The position numbers and the translations under genes are program-made. A stretch of 64,000 nucleotides of DNA from Polytrichum commune (taxonomy: Eukaryota; Streptophyta; Polytrichopsida; Polytrichales; Polytrichaceae). The DNA is taken from contig OX485808.1 in NCBI GenBank assembly GCA_950295325.1, positions 40,444,527 through 40,508,526 of the forward strand, written 5' to 3'. How positions within the stretch are numbered: the stretch's first letter is position 1; every line of letters starts with the position of its first letter. Shown here one piece after another: positions 44,615 to 55,209 of the stretch. The notes below the pieces were generated by a model. That model saw nothing but the letters and a program-made list of their open reading frames with translations. It made no database searches and was not told the DNA's origin.

Positions 44615-45571
44615 ACTTTGCAATTGGTCTTTTGTGGCAGTGAGGGCAATGAATAGAGCGTAGGTTCCGTGCAAAGTATGTTTGGTTGTCCATGGAGCCT
44701 GCACGCGGGGGGGGGGGGGGGGAGAGATTGGTAGTATTTTAGAAACAAAATTTGATAAAATATAAGGTATTTAATATTAATTCGAGGTAAAAATTTGAAG
44801 AATGTTATATAAAATATACGGGGCGAATTAATGTTGGAAATTTCTTATAAAAAAATACCATGCAATATAACATTTGTAATTTGATTATATTTTGATTTAA
44901 AATAGCCTTGAATAAGGGTATCCTAAGTTAAACGCTATGCATGATCAAATGAGATGGATGAAAATTATTTTTATCTAGTCTGTATCTATAAATAAATTAT
45001 GGTTTTAGGGTTTTGGGTGAGCCAAGGGGGTTGGTTGTCTCGACAATGGTCTAGCAATCTTGTTGTTAAAATGCCAATTCACAATGCATCCCCCCCCCCC
45101 TCGGCTAAAAATTAAAGTCTATCAAAAATTTGTAAGAAAAATAAGGTATTTAATATTGAATGCATTCTATATTTCTAAATACCAATAGGGTGTTAGAACT
45201 TCAAGCTTACTAGATTTTTCTATTTTGAGGACTCCTACTATTCTAATTCCCAAAGATAGTACCCCCTTGAAAATAAGTGGTTATCACAAGTGTGTCCAAA
45301 AATTTACTATGAGTGCCCCCCCCCCCGGGGCCATGGAGTCTTTCTGCAATACGGAGGTCATTATTTGGACTATATACTCCTAAGCGAACAATGTTTCTTA
45401 TGTAGTGTTTGTCTAGCGGTGAGAAGGAATCATCTATGTATATGCATTGGTGTGGGTTGTATTTGGGGGTATTTATGTGGTATAACATGCCATGGAGGGG
45501 GTTGTGTTGCTATGTAAGGTTGATGGAGTGGTTTTGGGGGTTGCTCGCCATAGTTTTGTGAATATGTATTA

Positions 45572-45699
45572 GGTAATCGTTTTATTGGAAAGGTTATCGG
45601 TGCAGATCCGGTTCTGTCAAGGTGGCGAGCCCGCGAGGGTGAGCCAACTGGACAGAACCTATTCTGCACTGATGACCGGTTCCAATAAAACGATTACCG
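45572..45699. repeat. Foldback hairpin with 48-bp arms
   Basis: GGTAATCGTTTTATTGG...GGTTCTGTC pairs with GACAGAACC...CCAATAAAACGATTACC around a loop of about 31 bp. Arms differ at a few positions. Sits in the LINE remnant. Confidence 0.85.
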
Positions 45700-45704
45700 G
45701 ACAT

Positions 45705-45975
45705 AACCGGTTGGCCGCTTTGTTGAGCCGCGCAGGTGACCTAAACAGTGGGTCACATGTTGAAATTTGAGCATCCTTAAAATGCCACGTGTCGGAATAG
45801 TTCTCATATTCGTTTCAAATTGCTTATAACCGGCTTTAAGTGATTATGTAATCTGTCTATATCCGATTTAAATCATAACCGGCTGGGATGTCGAGGTTAT
45901 CGTCTGCAAACCTGTGTGCTCAGAGCCAATCGTGTAGTGCCACCTCGGCGAAACAAAGCGGCCAACTGGTTTACG
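45705..45975. mobile_element. Putative MITE, about 270 bp
   Basis: ACCGGTTGGCCGCTTTGTTG at the left is matched by the inverted CAAAGCGGCCAACTGGTTTA at the right; inverted similarity extends about 35 bp. Interior words AACCGGCT repeat. No clear target duplication was found, so the element type is open. Confidence 0.55.
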
Positions 45976-47499
45976 ACCTTGTAATCCATGGGTGTGGAAT
46001 GTGTGGGGTTGGTTTTCACATGTGTGTTGTAAAGTTCCAAGATGTTGGATACGAAGTTTTGAATTAGTTGTTGGTTTCATAGAGGGTTTCTTTGGTTGTG
46101 GATACATGTCATTGACGTGTATTGGTTTTCGTGTTGATGTAGGTATCGGGTGTGGGGTTGTATTCTAAGGTGTTTGGGGGATGGTGAGGATTGGATGCGT
46201 ATCTTCATCTGTTTCTAGGATTCTGGGGCATGGTGGTTGCATATGATTATGGTTGTGGTGGAGGGGTCTTCTTTGGTGGCCATCCTTGCCTGGGAGATAG
46301 CTTCTATGGTGGATTTTATGGTTTGGTAGGTGTGTTATTCCAACACCCATCCATTTCAAGGATTTTCCAAGTTGGGATGAGTTGAAGATTATGTCGTGAT
46401 TGTATGGCAAGTTGTATTGTGTACGTTGTGTAGGGCATGTAAGTGGTGAGGAGTAGTACGATCGTGTGATTTGGTAGGCCTCTATTAGTATGCTTAATGT
46501 AGATGGGTTTGGTGTATTTGGTATGATGCGTTTAATGTAGATGGGTATGGAGTGTTTGGTGGTTGTTGTTGGGGTTGCATTATTTTGGTTTCTTCTTTGA
46601 TAAAATTGTGACGTATCTTTGAGTTATCCAAAGTATTTCGGTGGTAAAGTCTTGTGGTTGGAGGAAGCTAGCCATATGATGTGTTTTATTTTGTATGAAT
46701 CTCTCCCACATCTACTGGAGTCTTGTAAGTGGGATGAAAATGATGTGTGCTCCTATGTGGTCAAATATGTGTACGTCGGGTCTTTGAATTTGGATACTTG
46801 GTTGAGATACATGGATGCCTTTATCCGGGTTGCAATCTTTGATGTTTAGGGTTAAATGTGGGAAACTATAAGGGGTCTGACGAATCTCTAATCTTTGGAT
46901 TAGGAGAAACTAATACATGAGTCATAGGTGACTAGTGTGTTTTCATTGTATGTGTCTCGTGTAAAATGTGAAGTAGGAATAGGTTGTGGTCTAAGGTGAT
47001 GTTGTAAGTGTGGAGGAATCTCCTACCCATTTGATGGTGACAGGGGTTATGTTCCATTGTCATAGGTAGGGTTTCTTAATGGCTCAAGCTCCCCATTTAT
47101 CTTTACGGGAGGTGGGTTTTTGTGTTGCTAAAGAGATGTATTTGTTTTCCAACGTGTAGATTGTTGTTATTGGTGTTTAAAGCATATATGCATTGGTTCT
47201 TGTGGTGGGGGTTTGGCTATTGGTTGTGTTGGGGGTGGGAATAAGATTTTAGCTTGTTGTAAGGCTTCTTTGATTAGTTTTGGGGAGGCTTTGAATTTGG
47301 TTTTGAACTCTTGTGGGGATAAGAAATTTTGGGTGGTTGGGTTTTGGTTTTGGGTGATGGTGGTGATGCTATACATGTGGAATTTATTGAGGAATTTATT
47401 GAGGAATTTAATGGCGTTTTTTAATCGTCTTGAAAGAGTAAAGCGTATTGGGGTGCATGTTTCTATGCGAGTTTGAGAGGGGTTTGTTGTATTGGAAAA

Positions 47500-48365
47500 T
47501 CTTTATTGGTGGTATTTATGAAAATTGCATTCAAATACAAGAAAGCTAAATACAAAAGCCATATTTATTGTATTGATCCTACTACACACTTTTAGGGGGA
47601 TCCAATATCTATAACCTTCTTTTTTTCCTACTGATTACTAAAATGAAGGAATTATTCACCACTCTACTTTACATATAATCGTGTAGGGGGTATATGTCCA
47701 ATGCTATAGTAGATCTAACGAATATATAATTTTACCCTCAACAAATTAAATTGATCCTATGTTTTATCTCACGTGGTTTCTAAAATTATGATAGTCACCT
47801 CCCCGAGATACCTACTAATGACATGCTAGAAAATGGACTCATGTATTTATACTAAGCTTTGCAATTTAATGTGATAAATACATCCACTACATACACAAAA
47901 TATAAATCATGAATTGAATAGGCCTTTATTACACATGAACTCACTTTCAATTTCAGATGAGAAAGTCATTGATTGATTTTTCATCCATAGCATGTAACAT
48001 AATGATTGTATCAAACAAACAAAGACAAGAGCATAACAAGTTAGCTGAAATCTAGAGAGCAAAACTTAAGGAAGCTCATGAGCACTCCAGGAGCCTCTAG
48101 TTTGTTAAAACCTAGAACCCCTAATAAGAACATACATGGTAGTCATTAAGGACTATGATCATATCACAACTCTGGATGAAAATACAAGTTGGATGAGACG
48201 AACATGTGTATTGTCAATTTTTCCTCTAAACGTTAAAGCTCCAATTTGCACATCTACCTTTACTTCAACAAACTTAATATCCTTTTACAAATCTACACAC
48301 TAGAGAAGAATAATACCTCTCCCTTATGTATACAATGTATGCTAATGCCTCAAACAATACTCTTC
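47500..48365. other. AT-rich interval without recognised genes
   Basis: I see no coding frame, repeat or mobile-element end that I can support here. Confidence 0.5.
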
Positions 48366-48368
48366 TTA

Positions 48369-48660
48369 AGGCCAATTCACATGGGGTCCCAAGTCCTAAG
48401 TCCCAACTATGATGTAGATGCCTACATAGCAACACTTCTTGGAGGTGAGGCTTGGGACTCGTGTTGCGAGTTGGGTCGAGCAAAAAGCTAGACCCAACTC
48501 TCAACCCAAGTCCCGCATATATTTTTGCATAATATAATCAAGATCCGACTTTAATGATAAGTAAGCATATTTTAGTGGTTACTTGAGGTTCACGAGTAGG
48601 GACTTTGCCTCCATGTTGGGACTTGGGACTTGGGACTTGGGACCCCGTGTGAACTGGTCT
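48369..48660. mobile_element. Tourist-like MITE, 292 bp, TTA duplication
   Basis: Ends AGGCCAATTCACATGGGGTC and, inverted, AGACCAGTTCACACGGGGTC. TTA lies on both sides (48366-48368, 48661-48663). The right end carries three ACTTGGG units. Encodes nothing. Confidence 0.8.
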
Positions 48661-48745
48661 TTACAATCATGTTAGTTCATATGTGGTGGGAAGAGTCCAC
48701 CCCTTGGGGGATCAAACTACGGATCGTCTCTCTTTGGGGACTTTA

Positions 48746-49135
48746 GAGCATCCTCAGTCCTGATAGCCTGGCTCACGGCAACGGTAACTGGCGGGCGTGG
48801 GAGCCCGGGGTTCGGGCCAACGCCCTCGCTACCCGTCCCGTTATTGTGCAGGTCCCGTCAAATGACCTCCTGCTCTCGGCACTTTTTTTTTGTTTGACGT
48901 GAGAAATTGTCCTCCCGGTACTGGTACTGGCAGAGGCCACCAAGGGCAAAAATTTCAGTGTTGAGGAGGAGAGAAGCTTGTGTAGGAGTTTTCTTGCTAT
49001 TTCTTACTGGTTGCCGGGGGCGCTTGCCGGGCGTGGCACTGGACCCCCCTCCCGCCTCTTCCGCCCGCTCCTTCGCGGGGCTCCCTGCAAACGCCCCTGC
49101 CGGGAGCGCTTACATGGTCAGCACTGAGGATGCTC
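48746..49135. mobile_element. Tourist-like MITE, 390 bp, TTA duplication
   Basis: GAGCATCCTCAGT at the left end and its inverted copy ACTGAGGATGCTC at the right end, flanked by TTA (48743-48745, 49136-49138). GAGCATC-type ends and TTA duplications are typical of plant PIF/Harbinger MITEs. The interior is GC-rich with CGGG/CCCG inverted words. Confidence 0.85.
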
Positions 49136-49811
49136 TTACGGATAACTAAAATGTATAATGCTTTTGTGTCAAGTGTTGTTTCCGCAAGAAATCAATTGAT
49201 AGATTTAGATTATTTAAGTTTATTGTGGCATTCTAGTGCTACATAAGTTACGTGGGCCTAAAAATGGGCATTGTTAGCTTTGCACCCGAAGTATCCTCCT
49301 AGGATGATAAACATGCAATCAGCATGAGATGATTAGCAAATCCAGATAAGATTATAGTGATTTTTTCATAATATTTAGAGTAATTACATGAAATCTTTTG
49401 TCCATTTATATAAACAAAAGATTCTCTCACTTCTTAAAATGGTCGTATAGGTCCTTGATGACTATGTTCACTGTTGAACCTAGAATAGTTAAAAAGTGAA
49501 GAGTCCTAGTCTAATCTCTTCGAAACACATATATCTACAACTAACCACAACCATACACCGCTCAAATATAGGTGTCTACCTAAAAATCCTAACCGCCTAA
49601 TCTACTCCTAACTTAGCCCTTTCGGGAGACCTTGTCTTGGAAGGCATTGTCTTCCACCTCGGCGGACGCTAAAGTACCCCCTACGAACTTGTAGGGGGCA
49701 GCTCCCAGAGAAAAAGGCCCTGCCCGCCCGTCAACCGAGCTGGATGGCACGGCATGGATGAAAACACTGTTCCGTCCATAACGGATGATGGAGGACGCCA
49801 CCATGCCGTCT

Positions 49812-50117
49812 ACCAAACACAGTTGAAGTCATTTAAATTAACGTCCTACACGTCCATTTACTTCCGGGAAACATGGATCTCAGATCTGAAAAATTAGGGT
49901 TCCAGGGCCATCAACCAAACACAGTTGAAGTCATTCACGTTAACGTACTACACGTCAATGTACTTCCGGAAAACATGGATCTCAGATCTGAACAATGAAG
50001 GTTCCAGGGCCATCAACCAAACACAGTTGAAGTCATTCACGTTAACGTCCTACACGTCCATGTACTTCCGGGAAACAGGGATCTCAGATCTGAAAATTTA
50101 GGGTTCCGGGGCGGCGA
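49812..50117. repeat. Subterminal 102-bp tandem repeat of the MULE, three copies
   Basis: Units begin ACCAAACACAGTTGAAGTCA at 49812, 49914 and 50016 and end near AGGGTTCC(A/G)GGGC. Two copies of a further repeat, TCTTGATCCACACACTCTTG, follow at about 50157 and 50295. Subterminal repeats commonly carry transposase binding sites. Confidence 0.9.
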
Positions 50118-50455
50118 GTGTGACAGAGTTTGGGTGAACCCAGATATGCTCTTTCCTCTTGATCCACACACTCTTGTCAACCGAATGACATCGCATTGAA
50201 CGTTGCAACACTTTCCATTGCTTACACAATACACATTAGGGTTCAATCATGGTTTGCTTGTGTTTTTTCATAGATCCCAGATGTGCGCCTTCCTCTTGAT
50301 CCACACACTCTTGTCAACCAAATGCCATCGCATTCATTGTTGCAACATCCTCCCTCACATACTGTATACACACACCTCAGTTGGGTTTAGCACAACTTGG
50401 ACGTCTTTGTTCACTTAGAGGTGACGGAGGTATAGGATTTAGGGTTTAGGAAGCA

Positions 50456-53400
50456 ATGCAGTGTGAAGTACCCATGGCCTCATCAGCAACAGCACAAAAC
50501 GCCTTAGAGCATACTGACCCGCCAGCATTCCGGGTCCAGCAAGTTGATATTCTTATGGCATTGCGAGAGAGCATTCAAAATCCTCCCCCTGGCGAGTTTA
50601 GGATGGAGGACTTGCTGTGGACAGATCATGTCACCCATGGGAAGGGTAGACACAAAGGTTCAAGAATGGCATTCATTCTTTGGGATAGGCTAGACGATTT
50701 CATCTCAGGCGAGCAAAATCACACTCTCTATCCATGCAGATTCAACGCTGAGGTCATTAGGCGAAACTTACCAAATTCGTTGAGATCACCCCGGGCTTAC
50801 AGTCCTGCACTTGTAGTAAGGTCAGATTTACTCCATTATCCTCTTCCATTGTCATTGGTTGCTGATAGTGTTTAGCAATGGTTATCCACATATTCAACAT
50901 TGTCCTTCATTCTCTGTGGTATGTCCTTCGTATAGTGATCAGTGTCCTTCAACATTAGTCAATGTTTACAACCTACTTTTCATTGGTGGGTTGTGTGACA
51001 AGCAGGTATCGATGCAATTTTGGGCCGGAAGACAAGTCTGATGTCGTCCCAGAGGACATGCAAACCCTCCTTAAATCCACCCAGAAACGAAGGACTAAAA
51101 AGAACCATGCTAAACCCAAAAAAGGGAAGAAGGTCATACCTGAATATGACGCATTCCCTGTAACCAAATCAACCGGTGCCAAGATTAAGCGTGTGGGGAA
51201 AAATCTTGGTGGTTTCTCCATTAAGAGAGGATGTTTACGCTGTTTTGTGGCGAAACAATCATATCTCGATCCTTCTTTGTGCATGTTGGTTTATGAGAAC
51301 ACCATGCACTTCAACGCACGTGGCGAGCATTGCCATGGATCAATGGTTAGTGGGTTTAGGTACGCGTTAGGTGCTGGTATATCAGAGGACATGAAATACA
51401 AAATCGCTAAAATGCACGCCTTTGGGCTATCTCCTGCACAGATAATGCAACAACACACTAAAGAGGTCAGAGAATTGGCTTTGGCTAATGGCCCTGTCAC
51501 TCGTGATACATTCCTGTTGCCATCAGATGTGAGGAATATTGTTCGCAAGCGTGCGGAAGAACTATGGATGAAACACCCTTCCGATCCGATCAGTGTTCGT
51601 ATGTGGACAACAGAAAATCCTGACAATGTCTTCTACTATCAGGAACACTCGCTGATGGATTTGAACTCTTCTACTCAGAGTGAAGCTCCCTTCACTATTG
51701 GAATACAAACTGAATGGCAACTTGAAATGATGGAAAAATTCGGTAACAACAGCGCACTTTCAATTGACGCAACATTTGGCACCTCCCAAACACGGGTTAG
51801 ACACTGAACCCTTCTTCTCTGCATGTTTCGTCATGTCCTTCATGATATCTGAATGTCAAAGCCAGTATACTCATGTCATTCACTATATATGCATGTCCTT
51901 CAGTGTATACGGAGAGCCATATATATATATGTCCCTATATTTCATTTGTTGTAAAGTTCATCTATTCATGTACATGTTGGTTTCACCATGCGTTTAACTT
52001 GTTTGTGTCAGTATCCCCTATATACCGTTATGGTTTTTGATGATTGGAGGAATGGCATACCTGTGGCATTCTTCGCCATATCTCGGACTCGTGAACAAGA
52101 TCTCATACCTGTGCTTCAAGCCCTTCACAACAGAGTTGCCAAAAACAATGCAACTTGGTCTCCTTCATCCATCGTAGTTGACAACGCACAAGCTGAAATC
52201 AACACATTGAGGTATCACCAATGCCTGAGTATGTCCTTCACATTGAACAATGGGTCAGAAGGTTTGTCTTCTTACATTCACTTCCATGTGCAGGCTTGTA
52301 TGGCCTGCGGCCAAGATCTTCCTCTGCCTTTGGCACGTTCGGAAGGCGTGGGCAGAAAATGCCGTGAAGAAGATTTCCACGGTTGGAGAACGTGCCACAG
52401 TTCTCCAGATGGTTGGTGATGTAATGTATGGCAAGGGATGTGGTGTCGATGACGATCCTATAGAATGGGCTCTGCAACAACTCGACTTCATTACGAACAC
52501 AAGACCGCGGTCAGCTGCTTTCATGAGATACATGAATGACAATTGGAGCGCAAAAGCAGCCATGTGGTGTGTTGGGGCAAGGAGGATACCTCATGCGGGC
52601 CAGAATACTAATGCTGCCATTGAGTCGTACCACTCAAACTTGAAGAGCATATTAAACTCAACAAAGGAACGGTTCGTTGGTAGACGCATGGACTGGCTCA
52701 TCTATCACCTCACTGGGGATGTCCTCACACATTACTGGTATGGAGTACAGTGCAAGGCATTTGGTTTTGTTCGAAACAAAAAACACGAGGGTATTGTCTG
52801 TTCTGCTATCATCCGCGCATCAACGATTCCAGACACAAATGTGTTGATTTGCATGGACGAAGACGTGGCGTATGTCGGGTCAGTGAATAACCGGCCAAAA
52901 GTTTGGACAATCCACTCACCTGACTCCGAATGGGCGCAGTGTGACTGCCCAGTCGCACGGGAGGGTATGATATGCAAGCATACCATGAAGGTTTTCAAAA
53001 TGCTCCACCCGGACATACAAGATGGTGTCATTGTGAGGGAAGCTGGTACCATGCACGGTGTTGACCGTGCCACACCCATGTCTCAATGTTACTCAAAGGC
53101 ACGACGTGCCTTGCTCAATGAAGGACTCACTGGCGATAGTTCAACCCATTCGAAGCCCAGCGGCAACAATGATTGCGTGGATCTTGACGCGGAAACCATC
53201 GGTGCACAATCCGCAGACCTCCTCGATATGTGCTCACAGATTTCAATAGGCAGTGTGTCAAATCCTATTGACCTGTCACAATCTGAGATCGGACAGTCAC
53301 AGACTATGTCGCTAACCACAGCGAATAATTTGTACACATCCCTGACCAAGAATGCTGATACTTACCCTATGCTTGGTGCATACTTGATTGCGGACCTGAA

Positions 53401-53566
53401 GCACATCCATGGAAAGCAGACCGAACTCATTGCTCGGGGTGACGCAATGTTGCATCCATTATCCTCACCGTCGTCTTTCCCAGCGCGAGGCGGTGACAAC
53501 TCGCTCAAGCGCCATCGGAGTTTCCTCGAGAACACACCCTCCAAGAAAAAATCATCATATACTTGA
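50456..53566 (+). CDS. MULE transposase, 4 exons, 875 aa, apparently intact
   Basis: Cut-and-paste DDE transposase. Exons are 50456-50820, 51006-51795, 52012-52211 and 52294-53566; phases close to 2628 nt without a stop. Residues about 170-230 hold a WRKY/GCM- or FLYWCH-like zinc finger (CLRCFVAK then HFNARGEHCH). The MULE catalytic core carries Asp in LSIDATFG and Asp in IVVDNAQAE, followed by IFLCLWHVRKAW and NAAIESYHSNLK. A SWIM zinc finger (CDCPVAREGMICKHTMKVF) comes near residue 640-660. The C-terminus is Ser-rich and ends KKKSS. The architecture matches the MULE/FAR1 group. The first donor (AG|GTCAGA) was chosen because it alone keeps the frame. The introns are short and contain repeated TGTCCTTCA words. 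Confidence 0.92.
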
Positions 53567-53699
53567 AGTCAGTGTACTTCTGCGTATTTGTTCAAATCTG
53601 TGTTTGTTTTACAGTGATACATATATAATCAGTGTTTGTGTTAACATGTTTTGAAATATGTTGAATAACTTCTTTTTGACAGTCCTATTACCTCCTTTC

Positions 53700-54960
53700 A
53701 CTCCAGGCCAACATTCATTTTAGTGGATCCTCAAGTGTATTCGTTTCATCATTGCGTCATTATATGAATGAATACGGGTTTCAAGCAAAAACTTAGCCAA
53801 CGCATACATTTGTGACTGAATACATAGCTGGCTTCAGTCACATACTTGTGTGACTGAATCACTCAATCTTTTAAAAATTTCTAAGCAGGGCATTAGTTAT
53901 GCACGGATGTGTGTATTAACCATGATACTAATGAGGATAAAATTGCAAAATTGCACGATCACAACTCTGTGGACTGAATGACTGCCTGCATAAATGACTA
54001 AACGACTCGTTGTATGACTGCATCCCTAATACAATTTGAAAAAACTGAATGTGGCAGTCCTCTCACCTTGTCATTTGCTTGTGGGTATGCGCCATTGTAA
54101 TAGTCCTGCAGGTCAACTAACACTGAAGTACACACGATTGATCGTTTCGAATATATATTGAAGGACTATATGAAGGATATATGAGTATTTCTGTGACTGA
54201 GTGTCTAATACATAAAAGAACAGACTACAGACCTACTTAATTTCATCATTCTGTAGTCGTGTGACTGAATGACTGACATGTTAAAGAGCTAAATCAAATA
54301 CTGACTGAGTTAAATGACTACTGACTCAATGACATACTCACTGAATTACAGGTGGACTAAATGAATTTATGAAGGACTGACTCAATGAAATACTCACTTT
54401 TTCAGTGAGTGAATGACTTACATATCAAATAGCTAAATGAAAGCATGACTGTATTAATGATTCAATGAAAGACTAGCTGAATTACTTACTCAAAACAAGG
54501 GTGATTGGACTACTGACTCAATGACCTACTCACTGAATTACATGTGGAATGAAGTACTTATTCAATGAAAAGACTGACTGAATGAATTTATGAAGGACTG
54601 ACTCAATGAAATACTCACTTTTTCAGTGAGTGAATGACTTACATATCAAATAGCTAAATGAAAGCATGACTGTAGTAATGATTCAATGAAAGACAAGGGA
54701 ATTACTCACTCAAAACAAGTATGACTGGACTACTGACTCAATGACCTACTCACTGAATTACATGTGGACTCAATTACTGACTAAATGAAAAAGACTTATT
54801 CAACGAGTTTATGAAGGACTGACTGAATGAAATACTCACTTCTTGAGTGCCGAAATGAAATGCTGACTTGACGCGTTTCTACAATATGAAGGACTGACTG
54901 ACTGACTGTCTTAACCTCTGATTGGGAGACGAAAATATTTATTCACATATTCAATGAACA
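53700..54960. repeat. Degenerate GACTGAATGA repeat field in the MULE centre
   Basis: Dozens of TGACTGAATGA-like words; a larger unit (TGAAGGACTGACTCAATGAAATACTCACTTTTTCAG through AAAGCATGACTGTA) recurs near 54374 and 54596, a period of about 222 bp, with a shortened third copy near 54810. This is the interval between the 3' ends of the two convergent MULE genes. Confidence 0.85.
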
Positions 54961-55209
54961 TGTTTCTCAAAACTGTAAGATTGAATGACTGGATAACAAC
55001 CTAGACACATTGTAGTACAAAACCCTAAACTAACATGAGAGTTACAACACATATCAGACTACAAATAAGCAAGTCCTGATTTGTATTAAGGAAAAATATA
55101 CAATCCACGAGTCGTTGGACTGTGGTGATCTTGTGATTCTAATGTACAGTGCGCCTTGGACACATATGATTACACCAAACTATGAAGCACCTTCCACAAA
55201 ATGCGAACG

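Larger units (their letters stand above)
43260..47480 (-). pseudogene. Decayed non-LTR retrotransposon (LINE) ORF2 remnant
   Basis: Minus-strand reading gives several blocks typical of a LINE ORF2 C-terminal half. An RNase H piece (AHIGVLGNKIVDQLANKG) lies at about 44370-44430. A zinc-knuckle-like CTLCPNHKIDTWPHLLSIC, followed by RIARHNKLVYQ, is at about 43840-43940. A tail piece, VVHKQSLEALEKLQIPPREV then LTYFVLKKIKLDN, is at about 43310-43450. Frames are broken by stops, shifts and inserted repeats (45.0-46.0 kb). A block at 47167-47460 (LSPQEFKTKFKASPKLIKEA) may be upstream ORF2 sequence. The reverse transcriptase core was not recognised. Base composition is strongly G/T-biased on the plus strand across the whole remnant. 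Confidence 0.65.

Noticed and set aside
46619-46849. 76-codon plus-strand frame
   Set aside because: It lies in the LINE remnant, has no recognisable feature, and the readable blocks of that element are on the other strand.
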